From the NCBI GenBank assembly GCA_965221985.1, contig OZ244928.1, positions 2,666,001 through 2,730,000 of the forward strand: a stretch of 64,000 nt of DNA. Direction: 5' to 3'. The position numbers were made by a program, and so were the translations under genes. Below are positions 17,895-27,145 of the stretch, in pieces (the stretch's first letter is position 1; each line of letters opens with the position of its first letter). Source of the DNA: J054 sp965221985. GTDB lineage: Bacteria > Pseudomonadota > Gammaproteobacteria > Steroidobacterales > GCA-2729495. Below the pieces are notes generated by a model, which did not search any database, was not told the origin of the DNA, and was given only the letters and a program-made list of their open reading frames with translations.

Positions 17895-18761
17895 ATGCCT
17901 CACCCAAGCAACTTGACCGTCTTTGCCGCGCTGATCCTAATGACATGCGGACCGCTCACGGCAACTCTGGCCGATGGCAATAAAGAAGATATGGCCACGG
18001 GCACAGTCCTAATAACCGGGTCGAACCGAGGTATTGGCCTAGAGTTCGTGCGGCAATTTGCGCGAACGCATTGGCGCGTCATCGCCAGCTGCCGAAGTCC
18101 AGAAAAAGCGGATGCGCTGCAAGCCTTGTCCCGTGAGTATCCCAAGCTCACCGTTGAAGCCCTAGATTTGACCGACGCGGCTAAATTGGCCGAATTGGAC
18201 AGGCGTTATTCGGATACCCCCATTGACGTGCTAATCAACAACGCCGCCTACCTAGGCGACATGGCCGCACAACGCTTTGGGCAACTTGACTACGGCGTTT
18301 TCGCGGACGCCCTCGCCGTCAATGTGATCGGTACGCTGCGGGTAAGTGAAACCTTCATGGACCAAGTTCAACGCAGCCGGCAGCGCAAAATTATCGTGAT
18401 CGGCAGTGCCGCCGGCTCGAACGGACTGCTGGGCCCAGGTGAGGCACTTTACGCTTATCGCGCCAGCAAGGCTGCTCTCCATTTCGCGGCAAATGAAATG
18501 GCCATGGATCTCGCGGGTCGGGGTATTACGGTTGGCCTGATCAATCCGGGTCTGGTGGACACCAAGGGTGTACTGGATCTAAAACCGGGCGATCCGGTAC
18601 CGGAGGTATTCAAGCCTTTGATGCCACTCATCGAGAGCGGTCAGTTACCGTTAATTCGTCCGGCGGAATCGGTTGCGGGCATGATTGAGCTGATCGGAAA
18701 CTTGAACGCCGAACAAGCCGGCAAATTCTTAAACTACGACGGGACTGAGCTACCCTGGTAA
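17895..18761 (+). CDS. Exported short-chain dehydrogenase/reductase (paralogue 2)
   Basis: 288 residues from ATG 17895, chosen because GGAGACAA sits just upstream and a signal-peptide-like N-terminus follows (NLTVFAALILMTCGPLTATLA). The SDR domain has a canonical TGSNRGIG cofactor loop, the NNAAY motif and the YRASK active site. It resembles paralogue 1 in order and in details (VIASCRSP-x-KADALQAL; final LNYDGTELPW). Both carry export signals before a Rossmann domain, suggesting a shared periplasmic or membrane-tethered location. Confidence 0.85.
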   Translation: MPHPSNLTVFAALILMTCGPLTATLADGNKEDMATGTVLITGSNRGIGLEFVRQFARTHWRVIASCRSPEKADALQALSREYPKLTVEALDLTDAAKLAELDRRYSDTPIDVLINNAAYLGDMAAQRFGQLDYGVFADALAVNVIGTLRVSETFMDQVQRSRQRKIIVIGSAAGSNGLLGPGEALYAYRASKAALHFAANEMAMDLAGRGITVGLINPGLVDTKGVLDLKPGDPVPEVFKPLMPLIESGQLPLIRPAESVAGMIELIGNLNAEQAGKFLNYDGTELPW

Positions 18762-18795
18762 TTGAATTTACCCCGGGAGCGGTGGCCACCAGCGA

Positions 18796-20958
18796 TTAGT
18801 CAGAGATTTCCAGTCCCGTCGCCGCCGCGACGAAAGCCCACTGATCCGCATATTCATTAATTATTTTTGACGTGGATGCGCCGGCGCCATGCCCAGTGTT
18901 GGTTTCCACGCGAATCAGGGCTGGCCGCTCACAGCTTTGCGCATACTGCAAGGCGGCCGCGTATTTATAACTATGCCAGGGCACCACTCGATCATCGTTG
19001 GCATCCGCCATAACCAAGGTCGCGGGATAACAGTCATCCGGCCGTAATCGGTGATACGGCGAGTAGCTATACAAAACCTGGAATTCGTCTACGTTTTCGC
19101 TCAAGCCATAGTCACTCGACCATTGTCTCGCGTTAGCGCTGGCCGTGTGGTATCTCAGCATGTCCAACACGCCGACCGCTGGAATCGCCGCGGCAAACAA
19201 GTCCGGTCGCTGTTGCGCCACAGCCGCCACCAGCAATCCGCCATTGCTACCACCCCACACAGCTAATTGTTTCGGTGTGGTTCGGCCCTGCGCGATCAAC
19301 CATTCCGCCGCCGCGACAAAATCATCAAAGGCATTCTGCTTATGCAGGCCAGTACCCGCCTTGTGCCAATCCACACCATACTCACCACCGCCGCGAATAT
19401 TGGCCATGGCATAAACACCGCCCGCTTCCAGCCAAGCCAAGCGGGCAGTTGAATAACTGGGCGACAAGGAAATGTTGAATCCGCCATAACCATAGAGCAC
19501 CAATGGCTGGGGCTTGTCAGACGGCAAGTCGGCACGCGAAACCACATACATGGGTACCCGAGTACCATCTTTGCTGGTGTAAAAAACTTGTTCGCTGCGG
19601 AAAGCCGTCTTGTCGATGTCTACGTTTGGGGTAAATAGCGGCGTTAACTCTCCTGTTTGAACCTGGAGTTTGAAAGTACTGCTTGGCGTCGCGAAATCCG
19701 TGTAGCTCAAATATGCCACCGGTTCATCCGCCTCGCCGCTCAAATCTTCTAGCGTCCCCTTGCCGGGCAATTCGATGTCGGCAAGGGGTGTTCCGTCCAA
19801 TCGAAAGCGACTCAAACTGGAGTGCGCATCGACAAGATATTCAAGCACCAGCAAGCCGCCCAGCAGAGCCGCTGATTCGATGGCCCAATTCGTGTGTGGA
19901 ACGATTTCGACCCAGTTTGCCGGATCGGGGGTTGCCAGATCAACGGCGATTATTCTGCCGCGCGGCGCGCTGTGAGTGGCCAAAAAGAAAAATCGGTCAC
20001 CCTGATTGCCGATTAATTCATAACGGGCATCCCAAGCATCGAGTAAGCGAATCAGCCCGCTCTGCGGGCCGCCGTCTTCGCCCAATCGCTGCAAATAAAT
20101 ACCATTGGTGTCGTAACCGTCGAACAACTCATAAACTAGATATCGGCCATCTTCAGTGATATCGGCGTAGGGATTGCGCGTGGGATGATCTGTCACCGAG
20201 TAAATCAAATGGTCGTCCGCCTGGCCATCTCCTACTCGATGTCGATACACACTGACCTGGCGAGAATCGTCGTAACCACCAGCCTGTTGCGGATAGCGGC
20301 TGTAGAAAAATCCACTTGAATCCGGCAGCCAGGCAACGCTGCTAAATTTCGAACCTTCGATTTGTTCCGGCAAATCCTGGTTCGTGGTCAAATCCTTGAT
20401 ACGCCAGCTATCCCAGTCGCTACCACCCTTGGATAGGCCGTAGGCTAACAACTTGCCATTCGGACTGAGCTCATAACCGGTAATACTGACGGAACCGTCG
20501 GCGGCCATGGCATTGGGGTCGAGCACGATCCGGCCCAATCGACTGGGGTCATCGCTGACGCGCAATACATCTTGCTCTAGACGTCCGGTATTGTGCTCGA
20601 AAACGAAGACACCATTTTGTTCCTCCGGCAGCTCTACCCGTTCATAGTCGATCAACTTGGCCAGCCGAGATGCGAAATGCTCGCGCTGGGGTAAGCCGGC
20701 CAAATAGGCTTCAGTCAGCTCATTTTGTTCAGCAATCCAGTCTTCTGTGGGCGTGGATTCCAGGTCCTCTAACCATCGGTAGGGATCACTCACGCGTGTC
20801 CCATGGTAGTCGTCAACCTGTTCGACGCGATGCGCTTCCGGATACGATTCTTTTAGGCTTTCAGACATGGGCACGCAGCTGACCACCAACAAGATGAAAA
20901 CCCATGGGGCGCGACGAACAAGCCATCGCCCACTAAGCGCCGATGATTTTTTGACCAT
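18796..20958 (-). CDS. Prolyl oligopeptidase (S9A), lipoprotein-type
   Basis: 720 residues, the usual size for S9A peptidases. An N-terminal hydrophobic segment ends in a lipobox-like VVSC near residue 28, then comes the family start YPEAHRVEQVDDYHGTRVSDPYRWLED. The central part is the propeller that gates access. The C-terminal alpha/beta-hydrolase domain has the nucleophile motif GGSNGG, the Asp region DANDDRVVP and the catalytic His in NTGHGAG. It cuts after proline in short peptides. The start overlaps the 3' end of serS by 26 bp; an ATG at 20868 would avoid the overlap but lose the lipobox. Confidence 0.92.
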   Translation of the reverse strand: MVKKSSALSGRWLVRRAPWVFILLVVSCVPMSESLKESYPEAHRVEQVDDYHGTRVSDPYRWLEDLESTPTEDWIAEQNELTEAYLAGLPQREHFASRLAKLIDYERVELPEEQNGVFVFEHNTGRLEQDVLRVSDDPSRLGRIVLDPNAMAADGSVSITGYELSPNGKLLAYGLSKGGSDWDSWRIKDLTTNQDLPEQIEGSKFSSVAWLPDSSGFFYSRYPQQAGGYDDSRQVSVYRHRVGDGQADDHLIYSVTDHPTRNPYADITEDGRYLVYELFDGYDTNGIYLQRLGEDGGPQSGLIRLLDAWDARYELIGNQGDRFFFLATHSAPRGRIIAVDLATPDPANWVEIVPHTNWAIESAALLGGLLVLEYLVDAHSSLSRFRLDGTPLADIELPGKGTLEDLSGEADEPVAYLSYTDFATPSSTFKLQVQTGELTPLFTPNVDIDKTAFRSEQVFYTSKDGTRVPMYVVSRADLPSDKPQPLVLYGYGGFNISLSPSYSTARLAWLEAGGVYAMANIRGGGEYGVDWHKAGTGLHKQNAFDDFVAAAEWLIAQGRTTPKQLAVWGGSNGGLLVAAVAQQRPDLFAAAIPAVGVLDMLRYHTASANARQWSSDYGLSENVDEFQVLYSYSPYHRLRPDDCYPATLVMADANDDRVVPWHSYKYAAALQYAQSCERPALIRVETNTGHGAGASTSKIINEYADQWAFVAAATGLEISD

Positions 20959-22210
20959 TCATATACGCCTGCAAGGCAACCGGAATCTGGATGGCAGCTT
21001 CCGCTGTCTGATAGTTTTCCATGATGGCAATCAGCGCGCGTCCGGCCGCGACGCCCGACCCGTTGAGCGTATGTACCGGTTCGGGCTTGCCCGTTTCCGG
21101 GTTCCGCCAACGCGCCGCCATGCGCCGCGCTTGAAAGGCTTCGTAATTACTACAGGACGAAATCTCGCGATACTTATTTTGGCCCGGCAACCAGACTTCC
21201 AGGTCGTAGGTTTTGGCCGCGCCAAAGCCCACATCACCCGCACAAAGGGCCACGACCCGGTAAGGCAACTCCAAGCGCTGCAAAACCGTCTCGGCGTGGG
21301 CCGTCAGTGTTTCTAAAGCGGCGTAGGATTCCTGGGGTTCAACGATCTGTACCAATTCGACTTTCTCGAACTGGTGCTGCCGAATCATGCCACGGGTATC
21401 TTTGCCATAGGAACCCGCCTCGGAACGGAAACAGGGTGTGTGAGCCGTCATGCGCATCGGCAGTTGGTCTGCTTCGAGAATTCCATCGCGCACCAAATTC
21501 GTCACCGGTACTTCCGCCGTCGGAATGAGGTAGAAATCTTGTTCGCCTTCTAGCGCGAAGAGATCATCGCCGAATTTGGGCAGCTGACCCGTGCCTTCCA
21601 GGGCGTTGGCGTTCACGATATAGGGCACATACACCTCTTCATAGCCGTGCTCTTGGGTGTGCAAGTCCAACATGAACTGAATCAAGGCGCGGTGCAGTTT
21701 GGCCAGCGCGCCGCGCATGACGGAAAACCGCGCACCGGCAACCCGTGCTGCCGCATCGAAATCCAAGAGCCCCAGGGATTCGCCCAATGTGATGTGGTCC
21801 TGCACGGCAAAATCAAAGCTTACCGGTTTGCCCCAGCTGCGCACTTCGGCGTTGTCGCTCTCATCCCGCCCGTCGGGTACTGACTCATGCAAGAGGTTTG
21901 GCATGCCCATGTGGAATTCTTCTAAAGTGGCTTGCACCCGATCCAGCCCGCCCTCCGCCGCCTTCAGCTCATCGCCCAAGGATGCGACCTGAAGCTTCAG
22001 GGGCTCGATATCCTTTCCCTGGGCTTTGGCTTTGCCGATGGATTTCGATTTCACATTGCGGGTATTGCGCAGCTCTTCTACCTGCACTTGGAGGTTTTTG
22101 CGTCGCTGCTCTAGTTGAGTGTAGGCGGTAGTATCCAAGGCATATCCGCGCCGTGCCAAATTGGCGGCGACGGACTCGATATCATTCCGCAGTGTGTGTA
22201 GATTTAACAT
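20933..22210 (-). CDS. serS: Seryl-tRNA synthetase
   Basis: 425 residues, normal length. The N-terminal arm (residues 1-100) is a long antiparallel coiled coil that grips the tRNA variable arm. Class II motif 2 is seen in CFRSEAGSYGKDTRGMIRQH and motif 3 near the C-terminus (NGSGVAAGRALIAIMENYQ). It charges tRNA-Ser and tRNA-Sec. The gene follows rarA, in the order seen near ftsK in many gammaproteobacteria. Confidence 0.97.
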   Translation of the reverse strand: MLNLHTLRNDIESVAANLARRGYALDTTAYTQLEQRRKNLQVQVEELRNTRNVKSKSIGKAKAQGKDIEPLKLQVASLGDELKAAEGGLDRVQATLEEFHMGMPNLLHESVPDGRDESDNAEVRSWGKPVSFDFAVQDHITLGESLGLLDFDAAARVAGARFSVMRGALAKLHRALIQFMLDLHTQEHGYEEVYVPYIVNANALEGTGQLPKFGDDLFALEGEQDFYLIPTAEVPVTNLVRDGILEADQLPMRMTAHTPCFRSEAGSYGKDTRGMIRQHQFEKVELVQIVEPQESYAALETLTAHAETVLQRLELPYRVVALCAGDVGFGAAKTYDLEVWLPGQNKYREISSCSNYEAFQARRMAARWRNPETGKPEPVHTLNGSGVAAGRALIAIMENYQTAEAAIQIPVALQAYMNGQKIIGA

Positions 22211-22235
22211 TCAATATATATCTTATATTATTGTT

Positions 22236-23558
22236 TTATTTATTCTTCTTTGCGCTTTCATTGTCGTTTCTTAACTGATCCAAGCGGGCTTTGATAGCGG
22301 TCTCCAGACCCCGCTCCACCGGCTGGTAATAGCGCCGGCCGGTCAAAGCGGCCGGAAAATAATCCGCCCCCGCCGCGAACGCATCGGGTTCATCATGGGC
22401 ATAGCGATAACCCTTGCCGTGTCCTAAGGAGCGGTTCAAAGCAGTGCTTGCGCTGCGCAAGGGTTTTGGCACATCCAATGATCCTTGTTCACGAGCATCC
22501 GCGCTGGCGGCGGAAAACGCAGTGTAAACCGCGTTGCTCTTGGCCGCGCAAGCGAGGAATACCACCGCTTGGGCAATGGCAAGTTCACCTTCCGGACTGC
22601 CCAAGCGCTCGTAAACCTCAGCCGCATCCAAGGCCAAGCGCAGACCCCGCGGATCGGCATTGCCAATATCTTCCGAGGCCATGCGCAAAACTCGTCGCGC
22701 AATATAGCGAGGATCACAGCCACCATCCAGCATGCGAGCAAACCAATACAGGGCGGCATCGGGGTCGGAACCGCGCACACTTTTATGTAAGGCGGATATT
22801 TGGTCATAAAAGACATCACCGCCGCGGTCAAAACGGCGGGTACCGCCAGCCAATACGTCCTCGAGAATATCGTCGCTGACAACATGACTGCCCTGCTCTG
22901 CCAGGGCCGCCGCCAGCTCAAGCAGATTCAAAGCGCGCCGCGCATCGCCATCGGCCGCGTGAGCAAGCTTCTCAAGCTGTGTATCGTCGCACTCGAGCTT
23001 CAAGCCACCCAAACCTCGATCGGCGTCGGCCAAGGCTCGACGCAATAAAACGATTAAGTCTGCGTCCGCGATTGCTTGCAGAGAATAAACGCGTGCACGC
23101 GACAACAGTGCGTTATTTAAAGCAAAGGACGGGTTTTCCGTCGTGGCACCTATAAAAGTGATAATGCCTTCTTCAACGGCGGGCAAAAAGGCGTCTTGTT
23201 GACTCTTATTAAAGCGATGCACCTCGTCAAGAAACAAAACGGTCGGTTGATCCTGTTGGGCTTTGGCCGCAGCAATGGATGTACGTATATCCTTGACGCC
23301 CGCCATGACCGCCGAAAGCGCAATAAATTGTGCCCCGGCACCGGTCGCCACTAAGCGCGCCAGCGTCGTCTTTCCAGTGCCTGGTGGCCCCCAAAGGATG
23401 GCTGAGTGCAGCGGCTTGGCCTGCACTAAACGTGTCAGCGGTTTGTTCGGGCCCAGCAAACTAGTTTGACCAACAAGCTCAGACAACTTGCGCGGTCGCA
23501 TGCGATCGGCCAAGGGCCGCAGGAGAACATCGGCTTCGTCTCGACCTAAGGCCGTCAT
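22236..23558 (-). CDS. rarA: Replication-associated recombination protein A
   Basis: 440-residue AAA+ ATPase of the RarA/MgsA/WRNIP1 family acting at stalled replication forks. Walker A is GPPGTGKTTLARL near residue 60, Walker B LFLDEVHRFNKSQQDAFLP, sensor 1 GATTENPSF; the C-terminal tetramerisation region contains HKSVRGSDPDAALYWFARML. Its start overlaps the preceding VanZ-like gene by 4 bp, indicating coupling in a lolA-vanZ-rarA-serS transcript. Confidence 0.96.
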   Translation of the reverse strand: MTALGRDEADVLLRPLADRMRPRKLSELVGQTSLLGPNKPLTRLVQAKPLHSAILWGPPGTGKTTLARLVATGAGAQFIALSAVMAGVKDIRTSIAAAKAQQDQPTVLFLDEVHRFNKSQQDAFLPAVEEGIITFIGATTENPSFALNNALLSRARVYSLQAIADADLIVLLRRALADADRGLGGLKLECDDTQLEKLAHAADGDARRALNLLELAAALAEQGSHVVSDDILEDVLAGGTRRFDRGGDVFYDQISALHKSVRGSDPDAALYWFARMLDGGCDPRYIARRVLRMASEDIGNADPRGLRLALDAAEVYERLGSPEGELAIAQAVVFLACAAKSNAVYTAFSAASADAREQGSLDVPKPLRSASTALNRSLGHGKGYRYAHDEPDAFAAGADYFPAALTGRRYYQPVERGLETAIKARLDQLRNDNESAKKNK

Positions 23559-23947
23559 GAGCCCGCGCGACGCGGGAGTAAATTTTCTACCCAGCCGATC
23601 CAGCGATGTAAGCCTGCGATAGCCAATCCCCAGCCCAAGGTAATGCCGGCTACGTCATAAAGTGCATCCGCCAATTCGGCCGACCGGTAAGGCAAACGAC
23701 TCTGCAACAACTCGATGAGCAGGCCAAAACCAACCAAGCCCAAGGCCACCAAAGGCGTATAGGGCATGCGAAAAACCCCGCAAAACCAGAGCATCAAGAC
23801 TGTGAAGGCCAGCAAGTGCGAAGCCTTGTCCGACAGAAAGCTGAGGGCAGTCACGCGGCCCATGGGTGCCAGGGTAAGGCCCAGTATCACCGCCATGATG
23901 AGTAGACCACCAATCAACCAAACATAGGGAAATCTTAGGGGTCGCAT
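23555..23947 (-). CDS. VanZ-like membrane protein
   Basis: 130 residues with four hydrophobic segments and the VanZ-family features SDKASHLLAFTVLMLWFCG and GLLIELLQSRLPYRSAELAD near the third and fourth helices. Role unknown in most bacteria; VanZ itself gives low-level teicoplanin resistance. It sits between lolA and rarA, separated from lolA by 6 bp and overlapping rarA by 4 bp. Confidence 0.85.
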   Translation of the reverse strand: MRPLRFPYVWLIGGLLIMAVILGLTLAPMGRVTALSFLSDKASHLLAFTVLMLWFCGVFRMPYTPLVALGLVGFGLLIELLQSRLPYRSAELADALYDVAGITLGWGLAIAGLHRWIGWVENLLPRRAGS

Positions 23948-23953
23948 GGACGG

Positions 23954-24619
23954 CTAAAGCTCGTCCTCGCCAATGACATCCGTGCCTGGCGGCGCTTGGA
24001 AGCTAAAGACATTGTCTGGTAGGGGCGTGTTGAGTTGTATATCGCTAAAAAATATCCGCGTGGTTTGGCCCAGGCGATCCGCGAGTTCCAAACCCACCAG
24101 GCTCTCATCGTTGAAGGCTAAGCGGATCTCAGCGAAGTCCGCCGCGTCATCCCGCGGGCCCAAACGAAGCCACGACAACTCCTCCAATTGACTGGCGCCG
24201 AGAAAGTCGAACTGTTCAGCAATACTCACAGCACCCGTCAGGAGGGCGGCGGGTGTTTCGCCGAGACCCTCACCGAGCCGCTGCACGGTCAGCTGTTCGA
24301 GATCGGCCTCGTACAACCAAACCCGTTCCCCATCGGCCATGACGAGGCGTTCAAAAGGTTGCTCGTAGTCCCAGCGAAAGCGGCCGGGTTTTTGCAAACT
24401 AAGCTTGCCGGTTGATGATTCGAGGAGCACAAGCTCGCGGTTGAATACCTGCTGCTCAAAATTTGCCGTCAAAGTCTCCAAGCGATCTATAAACCGCTCC
24501 AAACGCAGCAAACCCGGTTCAAGAGCTTGGTCAGCCATTGCGGGCACAGCCGCTGAGACCACTAAGACGAAAGCCACGAACGACAGACGCGACGGGGTCC
24601 GAGCTAAATCAGCAAGCAT
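23954..24619 (-). CDS. lolA: Outer-membrane lipoprotein carrier protein LolA
   Basis: 221 residues. The signal peptide ends AVPAMADQ; the mature protein has the LolA incomplete beta-barrel pattern: LETLTANFEQQVFN, the conserved GKLSLQKPGRFRWDYEQPFERLVMADG, and DNVFSFQAPPGTDVI at the end. It ferries lipoproteins from LolCDE across the periplasm to LolB. Located directly after ftsK (6 bp gap), as in E. coli. Confidence 0.95.
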   Translation of the reverse strand: MLADLARTPSRLSFVAFVLVVSAAVPAMADQALEPGLLRLERFIDRLETLTANFEQQVFNRELVLLESSTGKLSLQKPGRFRWDYEQPFERLVMADGERVWLYEADLEQLTVQRLGEGLGETPAALLTGAVSIAEQFDFLGASQLEELSWLRLGPRDDAADFAEIRLAFNDESLVGLELADRLGQTTRIFFSDIQLNTPLPDNVFSFQAPPGTDVIGEDEL

Positions 24620-24625
24620 GCGTAA

Positions 24626-26938
24626 CTAGTCTTCGGCCGGCGGCGGTACCAGAACTTCTCGAGATCCATTCGATTGCAAGGCACTAACCAAGCCAACGGC
24701 TTCCATGGTTTCCACCATGCGCGCGGCGCGGTTATAACCAATTTTCAATCGGCGCTGGATGCCCGATACGGAAGCCCGGCGAGTTTCGGTCACGATCTTC
24801 ACAGCCTGATCATAGAGGGGATCGGTCTCGCCATCCACATCACTGCCGACGGCCTTGGGCTCGCCGGAAATGCCGGGGATAGGCTCACTCGGCCCCACAG
24901 TGATTTCCTCGAGATAATTCGGCGTACCGGCCTCGCGCAGCCGCGCGACCACCCGATGCACTTCTTGATCGGCCACAAACGCACCGTGTACGCGATGCGG
25001 CATAGAGCTGCCCGCCGGCAGAAATAGCATGTCGCCATGCCCGAGCAGCGCCTCGGCGCCCCCTTGATCAAGGATGGTGCGCGAATCCACTTTTGCGGAA
25101 ACTTGAAATGCGATGCGGCAAGGAATGTTCGCTTTGATCAAGCCCGTGATGACATCCACCGACGGCCGCTGCGTGGCAACGATCATATGGATACCCGAGG
25201 CGCGCGCTTTTTGTGCCAGGCGCGCGATGAGTTCCTCAACTTTCTTACCCACGATCATCATCATGTCGGCTAGTTCGTCGATGACCACGACGATTTGCGG
25301 CAGCGGCTGAAGATCGGGCGCGACGGTCATGTCGCCGTTTTCATCGGTGTAGGCTTGAAACAAGGGGTCTGGAATCGGCTTACCGGCATTAATGGCGGCT
25401 GCCACCTTGCGATTAAAGCCACCGAGATTGCGGACACCCAAGGCGGCCATTAAGCGGTAACGACGTTCCATTTCAGCAACGCACCAACGCAAGGCATTGG
25501 CCGCATCTTTCATGTCGGTTACCACCGGGGCCAGCAAATGAGGAATGCCCTCGTAGACCGACAACTCCAGCATCTTGGGATCGATCATGATCAAGCGAAC
25601 ATCTTCGGGCTTGGCCTTGTAGAGCAAGCTCAAAATCATGGCATTGATGGCCACGGACTTACCGGAACCGGTAGTACCCGCGATAAGCAAGTGCGGCATG
25701 CGCGCCAGATCAGCGACCACTGATTTGCCGCTGATGTCTTTGCCCAAGCCCAGCACCAGGGGCGAATTCATTTCTTCATAAACCTTTGAGCTGATGATTT
25801 CGCCCAAAGTCACCAACTCGCGGTTTTCATTGGGGATCTCCAAGCCCACGGTAGGCTTGCCGGGAATTACTTCAACCACGCGGACACTCATGGTGGATAG
25901 CGAGCGCGCTAAGTCTTTTGCCAAATTACTGATTTGGCTGACCTTGACCCCGGGCGCCGGCGCCAACTCAAAGCGCGTAATGATGGGCCCCGGATGAACC
26001 GACACCACTTCAACTTCAACACCGAAGTCACGCAGCTTCAGCTCGACCAGTCTTGACATGGCCTCCAGGGCATCAGCGGAATAACCCGGGCCATGCTCGG
26101 GCGGTTCGTCCAGCAAAGCCAAGGGTGGCAGCTCACCCGCGGCGGGTGGATCAAACAGGGGGACCTGTCGCTCTTGTTGCGCCCGCTTGCTCGGTTCCGC
26201 GGCGGGTAGCACGGGCTCAATACGTGGCTTGGATCGAGTCGAGGTCTTCTGACGTTCCGCACTCACGAGCGCATGACGCTGTTGCTGAGCGCGTCGCTGC
26301 GCGGCGCGCTCCTGCAGTTTTAGAAACAGCAGACGAGCGGCTTCAAACCCCGTTAACACCTGGTGGCCAATACGGTCCATAACCATCAGCCAGGAAATAC
26401 CCGTAAAAAGCGAGACCGCCGCTAGCCATAAGGCCAACAAGAGCAGCGTCGCGCCGACTTGGCCCAAAACCGCGGCCAGCGAGCCACCGACCAACTGACC
26501 AAACGCGCCGCCAGCCGATTGCGGCATTGCCGTGTCCAGGAAATGCAAGCTAGCCAACCCGCAGCTCGTCGCCAGGGCCAAAACGAAGCCCCCGAATCTC
26601 GTGCCCAATAAACTGCGCTCAATGGGTTCATTGCTGTCGCGGGCGGAAAAAATCAGCCAACCCAGCAAAAGTACCATGGCCGGAAAAAGAAATGCCGGGG
26701 TCCCGAAAAGGCTATAGCTCGCATCGGCAAACCAAGCACCAGCCGCGCCAATCTGATTTTGAATGGCGTCACCATTGCCGGTACTACTAAACCCGGGATC
26801 GCGCGGGTCATAGCTCAAGAGCGCCACGAGCATGATCAGTGCCAAGGCACCGAACACCCATAGCGCGGACTCACGCACAGCGTGCGCCAGCGGTAAGGGG
26901 CTTGTGGGCTGCCCCCCTAGCCGAACTGCTTTAGCCAA
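24626..26938 (-). CDS. ftsK: DNA translocase FtsK
   Basis: 770 residues, shorter than E. coli FtsK because the Pro/Gln linker is reduced. Four N-terminal membrane helices lie in the first 200 residues (the division anchor), then a short linker, then the motor: alpha/beta domains with Walker A AGTTGSGKSVAINAM and Walker B VVVIDELADMMM, and a C-terminal winged-helix gamma domain (SGIQRRLKIGYNRAARMVE) that reads KOPS. It pumps chromosome ends and activates XerCD at dif. Confidence 0.97.
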   Translation of the reverse strand: MAKAVRLGGQPTSPLPLAHAVRESALWVFGALALIMLVALLSYDPRDPGFSSTGNGDAIQNQIGAAGAWFADASYSLFGTPAFLFPAMVLLLGWLIFSARDSNEPIERSLLGTRFGGFVLALATSCGLASLHFLDTAMPQSAGGAFGQLVGGSLAAVLGQVGATLLLLALWLAAVSLFTGISWLMVMDRIGHQVLTGFEAARLLFLKLQERAAQRRAQQQRHALVSAERQKTSTRSKPRIEPVLPAAEPSKRAQQERQVPLFDPPAAGELPPLALLDEPPEHGPGYSADALEAMSRLVELKLRDFGVEVEVVSVHPGPIITRFELAPAPGVKVSQISNLAKDLARSLSTMSVRVVEVIPGKPTVGLEIPNENRELVTLGEIISSKVYEEMNSPLVLGLGKDISGKSVVADLARMPHLLIAGTTGSGKSVAINAMILSLLYKAKPEDVRLIMIDPKMLELSVYEGIPHLLAPVVTDMKDAANALRWCVAEMERRYRLMAALGVRNLGGFNRKVAAAINAGKPIPDPLFQAYTDENGDMTVAPDLQPLPQIVVVIDELADMMMIVGKKVEELIARLAQKARASGIHMIVATQRPSVDVITGLIKANIPCRIAFQVSAKVDSRTILDQGGAEALLGHGDMLFLPAGSSMPHRVHGAFVADQEVHRVVARLREAGTPNYLEEITVGPSEPIPGISGEPKAVGSDVDGETDPLYDQAVKIVTETRRASVSGIQRRLKIGYNRAARMVETMEAVGLVSALQSNGSREVLVPPPAED

Positions 26939-27017
26939 GTCAGATTACGCAATAACAACAACAGCTATCTACTTCAATAATAAGTATTTAGCGGCGCAGA
27001 TCATACCAGGAATTGAG

Positions 27018-27050
27018 CAACCCCGGGCAAGCCCCGGGAAACCGGGGTTG
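27018..27050. promoter_or_regulatory. Inverted repeat between ftsK and trxB
   Basis: CAACCCCGG and CCGGGGTTG form a perfect 9-bp inverted repeat around CCCGGG-rich DNA in the divergent ftsK/trxB promoter region. There is no T run, so it is probably not a classical terminator; an operator or attenuator is possible but unproven. Confidence 0.4.
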
Positions 27051-27145
27051 AGCTTTGCCGCATTCAAGCCTTTCGCCTAAACTAGCGCGCCCTTCTCGGC
27101 AAGTGCATGCAAGACCGCGTGCCCACCCAGCCAAAGGATTGCGCA

